Below are positions 1 to 8,304 of a stretch of 64,000 bases of DNA, piece by piece. This stretch comes from Pseudomonas sp. AL03 (GTDB taxonomy: Bacteria; Pseudomonadota; Gammaproteobacteria; Pseudomonadales; Pseudomonadaceae). Positions within the stretch are counted from its first letter, which is position 1; every line of letters begins with the position of its first letter. A model generated the notes under the pieces. That model had not been told where the DNA came from. It saw nothing but the letters and a program-made list of their open reading frames with translations, and did not search any database. The stretch lies in the NCBI RefSeq assembly GCF_029960815.1, contig NZ_JASBRE010000008.1, positions 62,001 through 126,000 on the forward strand, read 5' to 3'. A program made the translations under genes and the position numbers.

Positions 1-801
1 AGCGATCAGGCCAGCTTCTTTATTCAGTTTGGGTGTGGTGTCGCGGTCATACCCCAGAATGCCGAAGTTCTCGGCTCGGGCACTTTCGCCCACCACCAGC
101 ACCGTCAGGGATCTGCGGCCATGGGTTTGCCAGGCCGGAGTTCGCTGGGCATCTTCACCGAGCGTGACAAAGGGTTGTTGCGCCGACGCGACCTGCTCAC
201 GCAGATAGCCAGCCGAGGCACCGATGTAGTTGCTGGGTACTATCATCAGGCGCAACTCATGGTGATTGCGAAACAACGAAGACAGGCCCTGATAGTTAAC
301 CAGTGCAACGCCTCCGATCACGGCAACCGACGCGACACTTACCAGTGTTTTACTTATTAGCTCACGGTGCCAGCGGCGATAATTAACCGGGATCCCCCAC
401 AACAACAACGACGGCAAAACGCCCAGCAAAAGTATATAAACAAGCAATTTCAATGACAGCAAGTCACGCACTTCCGTCGCATTGGTTTGCGCAAAGTTAC
501 GCAGCATGCCGGTGTCAATCAAAACACCATATTGGCTCATGAAGTACGCCACGCCCGCACTGACCATGAAGATCAGCGTCAGGATCGGTTTCATCACGGG
601 CCGGAAAGCCAGCAGGGTCAGCACAATGTTAAAAGCGGCCAGGATCATCAATCCGAAAGCCACGCGAATGACGATGCCCTTACCGTCAGACGCCGTGATT
701 TCAAACAGGTGTTGCCAGAGAACAAGATTGAAGCCCGTTAATAGAAAGGCGCTGGCAATCAGTGTCACCCACTCGGGGCGCACGGCTTTAATCTTCAACA
801 T
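1..801 (-). CDS. eptA: Lipid A phosphoethanolamine transferase, partial (C-terminus outside window)
   Basis: Inner-membrane enzyme of the EptA/CptA sulfatase-like family, which transfers phosphoethanolamine to lipid A and lowers binding of cationic peptides such as polymyxin. The minus-strand frame is open from ATG at 801 to the window edge (267 codons). About five hydrophobic helices fill residues 10-150, as expected for the N-terminal membrane domain. The periplasmic catalytic domain then begins with VVGESARAENFGILGYD and DRDTTPKL; the TTP threonines near 255-256 correspond to the nucleophile region of EptA. The start is preceded by AGGAA about 10 nt upstream. The remaining half of the catalytic domain lies outside, so intactness cannot be judged. 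Confidence 0.9.
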   Translation of the reverse strand, partial: MLKIKAVRPEWVTLIASAFLLTGFNLVLWQHLFEITASDGKGIVIRVAFGLMILAAFNIVLTLLAFRPVMKPILTLIFMVSAGVAYFMSQYGVLIDTGMLRNFAQTNATEVRDLLSLKLLVYILLLGVLPSLLLWGIPVNYRRWHRELISKTLVSVASVAVIGGVALVNYQGLSSLFRNHHELRLMIVPSNYIGASAGYLREQVASAQQPFVTLGEDAQRTPAWQTHGRRSLTVLVVGESARAENFGILGYDRDTTPKLNKEAGLIA

Positions 802-901
802 GATGATCGGCTGTTCCTGAAAAGAAGGGCCTTCGGTAAATGTGAAAATTTCATTTACCGCGACAGCACTAACTTTAGGCAGCCAACCATCAATTTTTTG
901 T

Positions 902-928
902 GAAAAAGAAGCCAACGATTAGTTGGCT
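902..928 (-). terminator. Rho-independent terminator of the glutamine synthetase family gene
   Basis: Read on the minus strand, a 7-bp stem AGCCAAC/GTTGGCT with a 5-nt loop is followed by TTCTTTTT. It lies about 50 nt past the stop codon of the gene ending at 981. Confidence 0.7.
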
Positions 929-980
929 CATGGCACTAGGCCAAAACTTTTAACTTATTTGAGAATGGTTCAGGTTCTGT

Positions 981-2363
981 TCAGGCTTGATTCAAATACC
1001 AGCGCCAGTCCTGCTCGCCGACTTCGCCCATGAACTGTCGATACTCGGCACGTTTTACCGCCAGGTAAACGCCGAGGAACTCACCGCCGAACGCTTCCCG
1101 TGCCCAGCTCGAACCTTCAAGCGCCCGCAACGTGGTCAGCCAGTCAGTCGGCAACAGTTCCGTGGCCTGGGCGTACCCATTGCCCTCCACCGGCGCGCCA
1201 GGATCGAGTTGTTCGCGTATACCGCGATGGATCCCGGCCAGAATCGCCGCAGCCGCCAGATACGGGTTGGCGTCGGCGCCACAGATGCGGTGTTCGATAT
1301 GCCGGGAAAACGCCGGCCCGCCGGGCACGCGCAAACTCACGGTGCGGTTGTCCACGCCCCAGGTGGCCGCCAGTGGTGCGTAGCTGTTGGTCTGGAAACG
1401 GCGGTAAGAGTTGGCGTTCGGACAGAACAGCAGCAACGAATCGAGCAAGGTGCTGAGCATCCCGCCGACCGCCTGTTTGAGCAGCGGCGTGCCGTCCGGG
1501 GCTTCGCTGGCGAACAGGTTGTTGCCCTCCTTGTCCGCCAGGCTGACGTGCATGTGCATGCCAGTGCCCGCCAAGTCATCGAACGGTTTTGCCATGAAGC
1601 ACGCCGTCATCCCGTACTTGTGGGCCACGCCTTTGACCAGCCGTTTGTAGCGCACCGCTTCGTCCATCGCCTGCAAGGCGTCGGTGCGGTGTTCGAGGGT
1701 GATTTCCACTTGCCCCGGCGCGTATTCGGAAATCGCCGTGCGCGCCGGAATACCCTGGAGCTTGCAGGCGCTGTAGAGATCAGCCAGAAACGGCTCGATC
1801 TGTTCCAGTTCACGCAAGCCGTAGACCTGAGTCCCACGGGGCCGCCCGCCATCGACATCCCGCGCCGGCTGCGGCCGACCGTCGCTGTCGCGCTGCTGAT
1901 CCAGCAGGTAGAACTCCAGCTCCGCCGCCATCACCGGGTAATAACCGTCGGCCTTCAAGCCTTCGATGACGTTCGCCAGCAGATGCCGTGGATCGGCAAT
2001 CGTCGCGGGCATGCCATCCTTCGGGTGCATGCTGACTTGCACCGCCGCCGTAGGAATCAGCCGCCAAGGCATGCGCTTCAAACTGCCACTGATCGGGTAA
2101 GCCCGGCAGTCGACATCGCCAACGTCCCAGACCAGGCCGGAGTTTTCCACGTCATCGCCGTTGATGGTCAGGCCAAGAATGGTGCTCGGCAATGGCCGCC
2201 CGCTTTCGTACACCGCCAGCAATTCATCGCGATGCAGCAACTTGCCCCGAGGTACACCGTTGTTGTCGAGGATGAACAACTCGAACATCTCGATATCCGG
2301 GTTCTGCTCAAGAAAGATCAGGGCTTCTTGCTTGGAGGCGAAGGATGTCGTGGCAAAACTCAT
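981..2363 (-). CDS. Glutamine synthetase family protein, probable gamma-glutamylpolyamine synthetase
   Basis: 460 residues, a full-length GS-III/PuuA-type ligase. The N-terminal beta-grasp domain carries FILDNNGVPRGK, followed by the catalytic barrel with the metal-binding ELEFYLL stretch, GTGMHMHVSL and the ATP/substrate segment AATWGVDNRTVSLRVP. Family members ligate glutamate to putrescine or other amines as the first step of the gamma-glutamylated polyamine pathway. No other puu/pau gene is adjacent, so the amine substrate is not fixed by context. Start ATG at 2363 has AAGAG 8 nt upstream. It is transcribed alone, with a terminator hairpin downstream. Confidence 0.88.
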   Translation of the reverse strand: MSFATTSFASKQEALIFLEQNPDIEMFELFILDNNGVPRGKLLHRDELLAVYESGRPLPSTILGLTINGDDVENSGLVWDVGDVDCRAYPISGSLKRMPWRLIPTAAVQVSMHPKDGMPATIADPRHLLANVIEGLKADGYYPVMAAELEFYLLDQQRDSDGRPQPARDVDGGRPRGTQVYGLRELEQIEPFLADLYSACKLQGIPARTAISEYAPGQVEITLEHRTDALQAMDEAVRYKRLVKGVAHKYGMTACFMAKPFDDLAGTGMHMHVSLADKEGNNLFASEAPDGTPLLKQAVGGMLSTLLDSLLLFCPNANSYRRFQTNSYAPLAATWGVDNRTVSLRVPGGPAFSRHIEHRICGADANPYLAAAAILAGIHRGIREQLDPGAPVEGNGYAQATELLPTDWLTTLRALEGSSWAREAFGGEFLGVYLAVKRAEYRQFMGEVGEQDWRWYLNQA

Positions 2364-2715
2364 GGGAATTCTCTTATTTCCGCGTCAGGCAAACGCACAG
2401 GCGCCGCCACTTTGATCCCGGCGCGCAGCGCGGGACCTGTAAGAACAATCAACGGGAAATGCAGGAATCCGGTGGGCGCGCGTGACGGCAGTGCCACAGC
2501 GCCCAGAAGGCTAATTCGGAGGGAAGTGTGACGGGACAACCGTCCATAGAAAAAACCACAGAGAACAGATGACCAGCAGCGTCACACGGGAGGTTAAGTC
2601 GTTAAATCGGGATTTGAAGAACTTTGGTTGCGGACTCGCTAAACATTGTTCGCGCCTTTCGGCTTCACACAGTTGTATTTAATGTCTAAATACTGCTCCG
2701 GACTTTCTGATTTGC
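2364..2715. other. Intergenic region between the GS gene and the MFS relic
   Basis: About 350 bp, divergent in character. It must hold the GS promoter. I see no RNA gene or strong hairpin here, and the original 5' half of the downstream transporter gene is missing. Confidence 0.5.
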
Positions 2716-3461
2716 GGTCTGCAGACCTCGCGCGCGTCGTTTGCACCGCGGGTGATGATCCGCACCGGCAGCTGGCGCATGGGCTTGGCGATCTGGGCGA
2801 CGCGGGTGCTGGTAGCGTTGCTGTTTGGGTCCATGCAGCACGAAAGGATGCCGGCGCAGCCTGCTCAGGCGCAACGCAATGGGTCCTTCTTCGGCAACTC
2901 CCGCGCCTGGTTACTTGCAATCTTCTTCGGACTGGGCACGGCGTCCTACACCTGTGTGCTGGCCTGGCTGGCGCCGTACTAGTCGAAAAGGGTTGGAGCG
3001 AGCAAAACGCCGGGTTGCTGCTGGGTTTCTTGACCGCCATGGAAGTGTTGTCCGACCTGCTGACACCGGCCATCGCCAACCGCAGCCGAGACCGACGCGT
3101 GGTGCTAGTGGTGTTGCTGGCGCTGATCATGGCCGGTTTCTGCGGGCTTATTCTCAGCCCGCAACACCTGAGCCTGTTGTGGCCATGTCTGTTAGGGCTC
3201 GTCATCGGCGGACTGTTCCCGTTGAGCCTCATCGTGTCCCTGGATCATCTGGATAATCCCCAGCGTGCCGGCGGCCTGACCGCGTTCGTGCAAGGCATTG
3301 GCTATCTGATTGCCGGTCTCTCGCCACTGATTGCCGGGTTGATAGGCAATCGGTTCGGCCGCTTCGAATGGGCCTGGTGGTCACTGACCGGCGTCATGGC
3401 ACTGATGATCCTGATGGTCTTGCGCTTCGATCCGCGACATTACGCCCAACACATCCCATGA
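2716..3461 (+). pseudogene. CynX/NimT-like MFS transporter, 5'-truncated and frameshifted
   Basis: Two frames together encode the second half of a CynX-type MFS permease. Frame 1 (to TAG at 2980-2982) reads RTGSWRMGLAIWATRV then AWLLAIFFGLGTASYTCVLAWLAPY. Frame 3 continues with LVEKGWSEQNAGLLLGF, LTPAIANRSRDRR and four more hydrophobic helices to the stop at 3461. The switch is explained by one lost C between TAC and CTA at about 2979. The first five or so helices are absent. CynX-type permeases export or import small anions or nitroimidazole-like compounds. It reads as a dead gene, and coding-like residues remain, so the loss looks recent. The exact 5' limit is uncertain. Confidence 0.8.
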
Positions 3462-3526
3462 CCCGGAACCCACATCATGAAACGCCTGCAGCCGGTCAGG
3501 GTTGAAGGCATCTGGAACTGCCCCAC

Positions 3527-3543
3527 AACTTTCCATGAAAGTT
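3527..3543. promoter_or_regulatory. Palindrome upstream of a LysR gene, possible operator
   Basis: Perfect inverted repeat AACTTTC-CAT-GAAAGTT about 95 nt before the LysR start at 3638. It could be an autoregulatory site or a weak hairpin; the sequence alone does not decide. Confidence 0.3.
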
Positions 3544-3637
3544 CCTACAGGGCATTCTCCTGGCACCATCGTTCCGTTAGGATCACTCGCACAAGTTTGC
3601 GCACAGTCAGCGCAAGGAGCACAGCGAGACGGAACGG

Positions 3638-4573
3638 ATGCTGAACAGTAACTTGCTTAGAAAGCTCGATATGCAGGACCTCATGGTGTTTATCGCTGTG
3701 TATGAGCAAAGCAGCGTCACCGGTGTATCCGAGGCGCTCTGCGTCAGCCAGTCCACTGTGAGCTACTGCCTGAAAAAACTGCGCACCAGTTTCAAAGACG
3801 AGCTATTCATCAATACCCGCGCGGGTATGCGCCCCACCTACAAAGCCAGCACCATGTACACCCACGTGCTGAAGATCCTCGAAAGCATCAACCTGTGTCA
3901 CGCCGGTGCCCAGGCGTTCGACCCGACCCGGCAACCGGTCACCTTCAATATCTACGCACCTGAATACTTCGAGCAGTTGATCCTGCCGCGTCTGTTGAAA
4001 AGCTTCGATTTCGCCGACCTTCCGGTGATGGTCAACATGCACAAGTTCGAAACCGACATCCCGGCCGAAGAACTGCGCGACGGCAGCCTCGACCTGGTGA
4101 TTTGCTTCGGCCCGAACTTTCATCGCAGTCACGGCGATTTCAAATCCCGGAGGCTGCTGGAAGATGACCTGGTCTGTGTCTTCGACAAACGGGCCACACC
4201 GCCGGAGCCGCGTTTAAGCCTGCAAGCCTTTGCAGAACGCCGGCACGTGTTCCCGACACCCTGGACATCCACCACCAACATGGTCGACGGCAGGCTGGCG
4301 CAGCAGGCGCAAAAAAGGCAGATCGTCGCGCGCTCCAACAGCTACAGCGCGGCACTGAAGATGATCACCGGTACCGACTTCATCGTGACCCTGCCTCGGC
4401 GCATCCAGCAACTGCTGGCCAACGAGGCAATCTTCAATCACTGCGAAGTGCCTGACGACTTGCCGGGTTTCAGCCTCGACATGCAGTGGAGCCAGAATGT
4501 CGATCAGGACAGTGCCAACACCTGGCTGCGCGAACAAGTGGTCAAAGCCTGCACCGAGCAGGAAATGACCTGA
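3638..4573 (+). CDS. LysR-family transcriptional regulator
   Basis: 311 residues. An N-terminal winged HTH lies at about residues 10-70 (LMVFIAVYEQSSVTGVSEAL then VSQSTVSYCLKKLR), and a periplasmic-binding-like effector domain follows (about 95-300). The HTH of this subgroup resembles the NodD/LeuO-like branch that starts with a leucine-rich helix before the HTH. Targets are unknown. The left neighbour is a dead transporter gene and the right neighbour is a convergent CHMI-type gene ending 3 nt away, so the regulator may have lost its original target. Confidence 0.88.
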   Translation: MLNSNLLRKLDMQDLMVFIAVYEQSSVTGVSEALCVSQSTVSYCLKKLRTSFKDELFINTRAGMRPTYKASTMYTHVLKILESINLCHAGAQAFDPTRQPVTFNIYAPEYFEQLILPRLLKSFDFADLPVMVNMHKFETDIPAEELRDGSLDLVICFGPNFHRSHGDFKSRRLLEDDLVCVFDKRATPPEPRLSLQAFAERRHVFPTPWTSTTNMVDGRLAQQAQKRQIVARSNSYSAALKMITGTDFIVTLPRRIQQLLANEAIFNHCEVPDDLPGFSLDMQWSQNVDQDSANTWLREQVVKACTEQEMT

Positions 4574-4576
4574 AAC

Positions 4577-4942
4577 TCAGGGGCTGATGGCAATCTTGGT
4601 GTAGGACTCTCGATCGATGTCGAGGATTTCCACGGCCAACTGGACTTCAACGTCCATCGGCCATTCACACAAGTCCTGCACCACCGCCAGCAGACTTTCG
4701 GACAACTGCTTCTTGATCTGCGCCGAGCGACCGCTCAGCAGTGCCAGTTTCACATGCACGAAGGCCCGTTCACCTAACGCCGTGCCGACCTTGAACGACT
4801 CGACCTTCACCGCTCGGCTCTTGATGTCGTATTCGGCAGCAAACTCACCGGAAGCCACCAACGTATTGTTGAGCCGGATCAACGCCACGTCGGCATTGAG
4901 CTCGGGCAGGTTGGCGGTGTATTCCATGTGCAGGTGAGGCAT
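4577..4942 (-). CDS. 5-carboxymethyl-2-hydroxymuconate delta-isomerase family protein
   Basis: 121 residues beginning MPHLHMEYTANLPE, which fits the CHMI tautomerase family, in which the N-terminal proline exposed after Met removal is the general base. The start at 4942 is chosen because it leaves Pro in second position; an upstream in-frame Met at 4975 would bury it. CHMI isomerises 5-carboxymethyl-2-hydroxymuconate in homoprotocatechuate degradation, but no other hpa gene is nearby, so the role here is open. The divergent partner across about 60 nt is a LysR gene on the same strand upstream. Confidence 0.85.
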   Translation of the reverse strand: MPHLHMEYTANLPELNADVALIRLNNTLVASGEFAAEYDIKSRAVKVESFKVGTALGERAFVHVKLALLSGRSAQIKKQLSESLLAVVQDLCEWPMDVEVQLAVEILDIDRESYTKIAISP

Positions 4943-4999
4943 GACTGAGCTCCTCAAGGTTGGCAGAAAGGTCATACATATAACACAGCGTTGCCCTAC

Positions 5000-5926
5000 T
5001 CACTCGGGCAGCGGCAACACCGCACGTTCACTCATGAACGCCTCCAGCCTCGACCTCAACCAGCGCTCGGCGGGGTCGGTATCGACATGGCTGAGCCAGA
5101 CCATCGACAGATCCAGTGTCGGTGTCTTGAACGGAAACGGCTCCTGGAACAGCTGGCCGGACGCCGCCATGGCCTCAGCCGTATAGTCCGGCAGGCTGGC
5201 GATCAGATCGGTGCCCGCGAGCAAAGCCGGCAGCGAGCTGTATTGCGGCACGGAAAGGACGACCTGACGCGTACGACCAATCTCCGCCAGCCACTCATCG
5301 GCGTAACCACTGACATTGGCGGTGTGGGAAACCAGCACGTGCGGTCGCGCGCAATATTCATCGAGCGTCAGCGGTGTGTCCGATGCATCCGCGCGCAAAA
5401 TGCTGGGCAGGATGTGCCGCAACAACTTGCGCTTGGCGTTGGCTGGCAAGCCACGGGTCTGGCTGATACCCACCGTGATATCGCCCGATGCCAGCAAATC
5501 CGGGATCCGCCAGTAATCGACATGCTGCACCACGAACACCACCTTCGGTGCCTCTTGGCGCAGGGCACGCAGCAACGGTGGCAACAGGCCAAACTCGACA
5601 TCGTCCGACAGCCCGATTCGAAAGGTCATGGTGCTGCTGGCGGGGTCGAAATCATGGGTCAGGCTCAACGCCACCGACAACGAATCCAGGGCCGGCGACA
5701 GGTGCAGAATGATCTCCTCGGCCCGCGCCGTCGGCTCCATTCGATGGCCGACGCGAATGAACAGCGGATCGTTGAACATCGTGCGCAAGCGATTGAGCGC
5801 CGAACTGATGGTCGGCTGACCGAGAAACAACTTCTCCGCCACCCGGGTGACGTTGCGTTCGAGCATCAGCGTTTCAAACACCACCATCAGGTTGATGTCG
5901 GCCTTGCGTAGTTCGTTGCGATTCAT
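5000..5926 (-). CDS. LysR-family transcriptional regulator
   Basis: 308 residues from MNRNELRKADINLM. The HTH (residues about 12-60) contains TRVAEKLFLGQPTISSALNRLR, followed by the effector-binding domain ending in SMVWLSHVDTDPAERWLRS. An upstream in-frame start at 5995 adds 23 residues of non-family sequence and is not preferred. The LysR gene precedes the CHMI-like gene on the same strand with a 57-nt gap, so it may be co-transcribed with it or control it. Confidence 0.88.
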   Translation of the reverse strand: MNRNELRKADINLMVVFETLMLERNVTRVAEKLFLGQPTISSALNRLRTMFNDPLFIRVGHRMEPTARAEEIILHLSPALDSLSVALSLTHDFDPASSTMTFRIGLSDDVEFGLLPPLLRALRQEAPKVVFVVQHVDYWRIPDLLASGDITVGISQTRGLPANAKRKLLRHILPSILRADASDTPLTLDEYCARPHVLVSHTANVSGYADEWLAEIGRTRQVVLSVPQYSSLPALLAGTDLIASLPDYTAEAMAASGQLFQEPFPFKTPTLDLSMVWLSHVDTDPAERWLRSRLEAFMSERAVLPLPE

Positions 5927-6214
5927 CCACTGCCCCCGCTCCCAAATCTGATAACAGTTTAGGTAGGTGGCGCAATCGGCGTCTATGCGACTCAAGCAGT
6001 TTGCGTTTAATCCAAATTCAGACAGCGGCCTCGTCTTACATCCTCTTCCTGATTTCTTCGTTCATCTGGCGGCAAGCGCTTACGACTTTAAGCTCAGCAA
6101 TGTTTAGGGCAAAGGCGTCTACGAACTGATCAAAAGAAAACTGGGACAGTCGCAACCGTAAGACCGCCCGGTTAAACGAAGCTACTCTGACTGAGCAGCT
6201 TCACCGCTTGAAGC

Positions 6215-6406
6215 CTAGATTTCCTTGACCGGCGTCTGATCGTGGGTCCCTTTGATCAAACTGATGGCATGCACACAATCAGCCTTGTTGACGTAAGCCT
6301 CCCCGCTGGCAATCGTTTCATTGTTTCCCGCCCTCAAACGCCACCGCCATTGACCTTTGCCAGTCTGTGCGATGCCACGGGTTTGCCTGTAAATCTCAAA
6401 ATACAT
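6215..6406 (-). CDS. DUF1508 (YegP-like) small protein
   Basis: 63 residues carrying one DUF1508 repeat: MYFEIYRQ at the start, then QWRWRLRAGNNETIASGE, then NKADCVHAISLIKGT. YegP-type proteins have two such repeats and unknown biochemical function; single-repeat forms are common in Pseudomonas. A decayed copy of the same gene and its leader lies at 7105-7223. Confidence 0.82.
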   Translation of the reverse strand: MYFEIYRQTRGIAQTGKGQWRWRLRAGNNETIASGEAYVNKADCVHAISLIKGTHDQTPVKEI

Positions 6407-6646
6407 TGCTCGCTCCTTGCGATTGCTGATTACGGCAGATCAGTGACCTGCGAAACCAGAATAGATGAGGATTTTTTGAGGCAACGGGTTTCAATGTCAG
6501 CGGATATTTCGGAGAAATATCCTTGATTCGCGGGGCGGCCAATGGATACGGGGGTTGGTAAATAGAGTGACTGGGTTGAGTAAGTTTTCCCAGAAACTGG
6601 CTTAATTTTCTTACGCTGTAGCGTTACCTGTTCCGACGTCAGTTGA

Positions 6647-6973
6647 CTAACTTTTCTGCTGAGTTGAATCGTCAGCTGACAAGGCCAGAGGCTGTTCCTG
6701 CATCAGCACTGGATCTTCCTCAAGTGGTGCTGCCGTAGTGGCGACTGGGTCAGGACGGGGTAGGAAACCCCGTACAACCCTATCAATCAGTGAAAGGATT
6801 CCATAGGTGATGAAGCCAAAGATAAGCCCGGCAACCACAATGCTCAAAGGATGAAGTTGCGCTGCGTCGGGGCTTTCCAACAGGTAGCGAAAAGCCTCAA
6901 CAGCAACGGTCAGGCAGGCCGAAAATGCTGCCACCAGCTTCACAAACACCCAAAGACGTCGCCACCTGTTCAT
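6647..6973 (-). CDS. Small two-helix membrane protein, unknown function
   Basis: 108 residues from ATG at 6973, which is preceded by GGAGGAG with a good spacing. In-frame starts further upstream at 6988 and 7087 lack a comparable site. Two hydrophobic segments (LWVFVKLVAAFSACLTVAV and LSIVVAGLIFGFITYGILSL) are followed by a proline/acid-rich cytoplasmic or periplasmic tail. I do not recognise the family. It sits between the two DUF1508 copies. Confidence 0.6.
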   Translation of the reverse strand: MNRWRRLWVFVKLVAAFSACLTVAVEAFRYLLESPDAAQLHPLSIVVAGLIFGFITYGILSLIDRVVRGFLPRPDPVATTAAPLEEDPVLMQEQPLALSADDSTQQKS

Positions 6974-7104
6974 GCACTCCTCCGTCATCCGGTGATTTGC
7001 GCTGTATTCATGATAGCTAATGACCTGGATGCATCGTACTTTCTGAATCCGTCTGCGCTGACAGCCTGAGCAGCCCCGTTTCAACACACCCGCAGGTACT
7101 GCCT

Positions 7105-7223
7105 AGATTTCCTTCACCGACGTTTCGTTGTGGGCGCTTTTTATCAACCCGATCACGTGCAAGCAAGGCCCTTCCCGGTAAGCGGAGTGCCTCGCGACTG
7201 CCTGTAAATCTCAAAGTACATGG
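7105..7223 (-). pseudogene. Decayed second copy of the DUF1508 gene
   Basis: The first codons on the minus strand from 7223 read MYFEIYRQSRG, nearly identical to the start of the gene at 6406. The end reads CLHVIGLIKSAHNETSVKEI in a different frame and matches its C-terminus. About 25 codons from the middle are missing and the two ends are out of frame. The roughly 40 nt upstream of the start codon (CGCTCCTTGCGA...GCTGAT) also match, so the duplication included the leader. Confidence 0.82.
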
Positions 7224-7643
7224 TTCGCTCCTTGCGACTGCTGATAACGACAGACTCCTGGTCTGTGCACGCAGAGTAGACGAGTGATTCAAGATTTAAG
7301 GGCGATCAAAAGTAAGCAAACACTGCTAAAAAATCACTCCATCTCGACGAAAGCCAACAGACACTGAGGCCAGTAAAAAGGGTAACTGAGTACAGTCACT
7401 TTTCAGGAAACATTACTTATTTTTCATACAGCGCCTATGCCGCATTCATCCCGACCTGCTCACGAAAAGCTCAGCACAAACAAGATCGCTCCGTGATTCC
7501 GCCCGACCCCATACCTGTCTACTACGACAGCTATCCGCCCGATGATGAGCACCATGGGTGGATATACCTCAAAAAAGTCGCTTTTTTGTTCATCACCCGC
7601 CAAGGGATAGTCCTGCCATCTCATTGATTTCAGGAAGTCCCCC
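7224..7643. other. Intergenic region before the DsbA-like gene
   Basis: About 420 bp, relatively AT-rich on its left side. I see no convincing gene: the short open frames lack ribosome-binding sites and similarity. It presumably holds the promoter of the DsbA/RND operon. Confidence 0.5.
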
Positions 7644-8303
7644 ATGAAGCCTCTAAAAGTTGAATATTTTCATGATGTTGTGTGTGGTTGGTGCTTTGTA
7701 CTGGGCCCTCGTTTGAAAGCGTTGAGCGAAGAGTTCGATCTGGATATCGAGCATCGCAGTTTCGTCCTGCAATCGAACAACGCGCAGATGATCCAGCGTT
7801 TCGGTTCGATGCCCCAGGCCAAGGAAGTGATCCTCCAGCACTGGGAACAGTGCGCAAATGCCGAAGAGGTCAAGCGCATCAATATCGAAGACATGCGCCA
7901 ACAGGATTTTGAATACCCCTCGGGCCTGCTGGCCGCCAAAGCCTGTCAGACCGCCCAGTCCCTGGCCGGACCCAAGGCCCACGAACTGATGTTTGACCGC
8001 CTGCAGCACGCCCATCTGGTGGAGAGCCGCAACATCGGCAGCCTGCAGACCATCCTCGAAGTGGCCGAGGAGCAAGGCTTCACCGCGGAATACTTCGCCC
8101 AGTACCTGCACCAGCACGCGCTGAGTGACCTGGAAAACGATCTCGCCCGAGGCCTGGCCCTGAACATCAGCTCGGTGCCGAGCCTCGTGGTCGAAGGAAT
8201 GTGGATGATACCGGGGGCTCTGTCGCTGGACACGCTGTGCGACAACTTCACACAAATGCAGCAAGCCATTGCTGACAACCTTCCGGTTCTCGAGGACAAC
8301 TGA
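7644..8303 (+). CDS. DsbA-family (FrnE-like) thiol oxidoreductase
   Basis: 219 residues with a thioredoxin-fold DSBA domain. The active-site CGWC sits at residues 14-17 directly after the first strand (VEYFHDVV), and the cis-Pro loop is SSVPSLVVEG near 178. No signal peptide is visible, so it is probably cytoplasmic like FrnE or 2-hydroxychromene-isomerase-like members. Start ATG at 7644 follows AGGAAG. Its stop at 8303 is one base before the membrane-fusion-protein ATG at 8305, so it leads the efflux operon. Its link to the pump is unknown. Confidence 0.85.
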   Translation: MKPLKVEYFHDVVCGWCFVLGPRLKALSEEFDLDIEHRSFVLQSNNAQMIQRFGSMPQAKEVILQHWEQCANAEEVKRINIEDMRQQDFEYPSGLLAAKACQTAQSLAGPKAHELMFDRLQHAHLVESRNIGSLQTILEVAEEQGFTAEYFAQYLHQHALSDLENDLARGLALNISSVPSLVVEGMWMIPGALSLDTLCDNFTQMQQAIADNLPVLEDN

Positions 8304-8304
8304 G

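Noticed and set aside
987..2531. 514-codon frame antisense to the glutamine synthetase gene
   Set aside because: Same kind of shadow; the sense strand is a full-length recognised enzyme with its own terminator.
2646..3461. An intact 271-residue transporter from 2646
   Set aside because: The first half of this frame is not coding-like; the real N-terminal segment lies in another frame and the gene is frameshifted.
7460..7645. 61-codon minus-strand frame before the dsbA-like gene
   Set aside because: No ribosome-binding site or family similarity and it lies in the expected promoter region.
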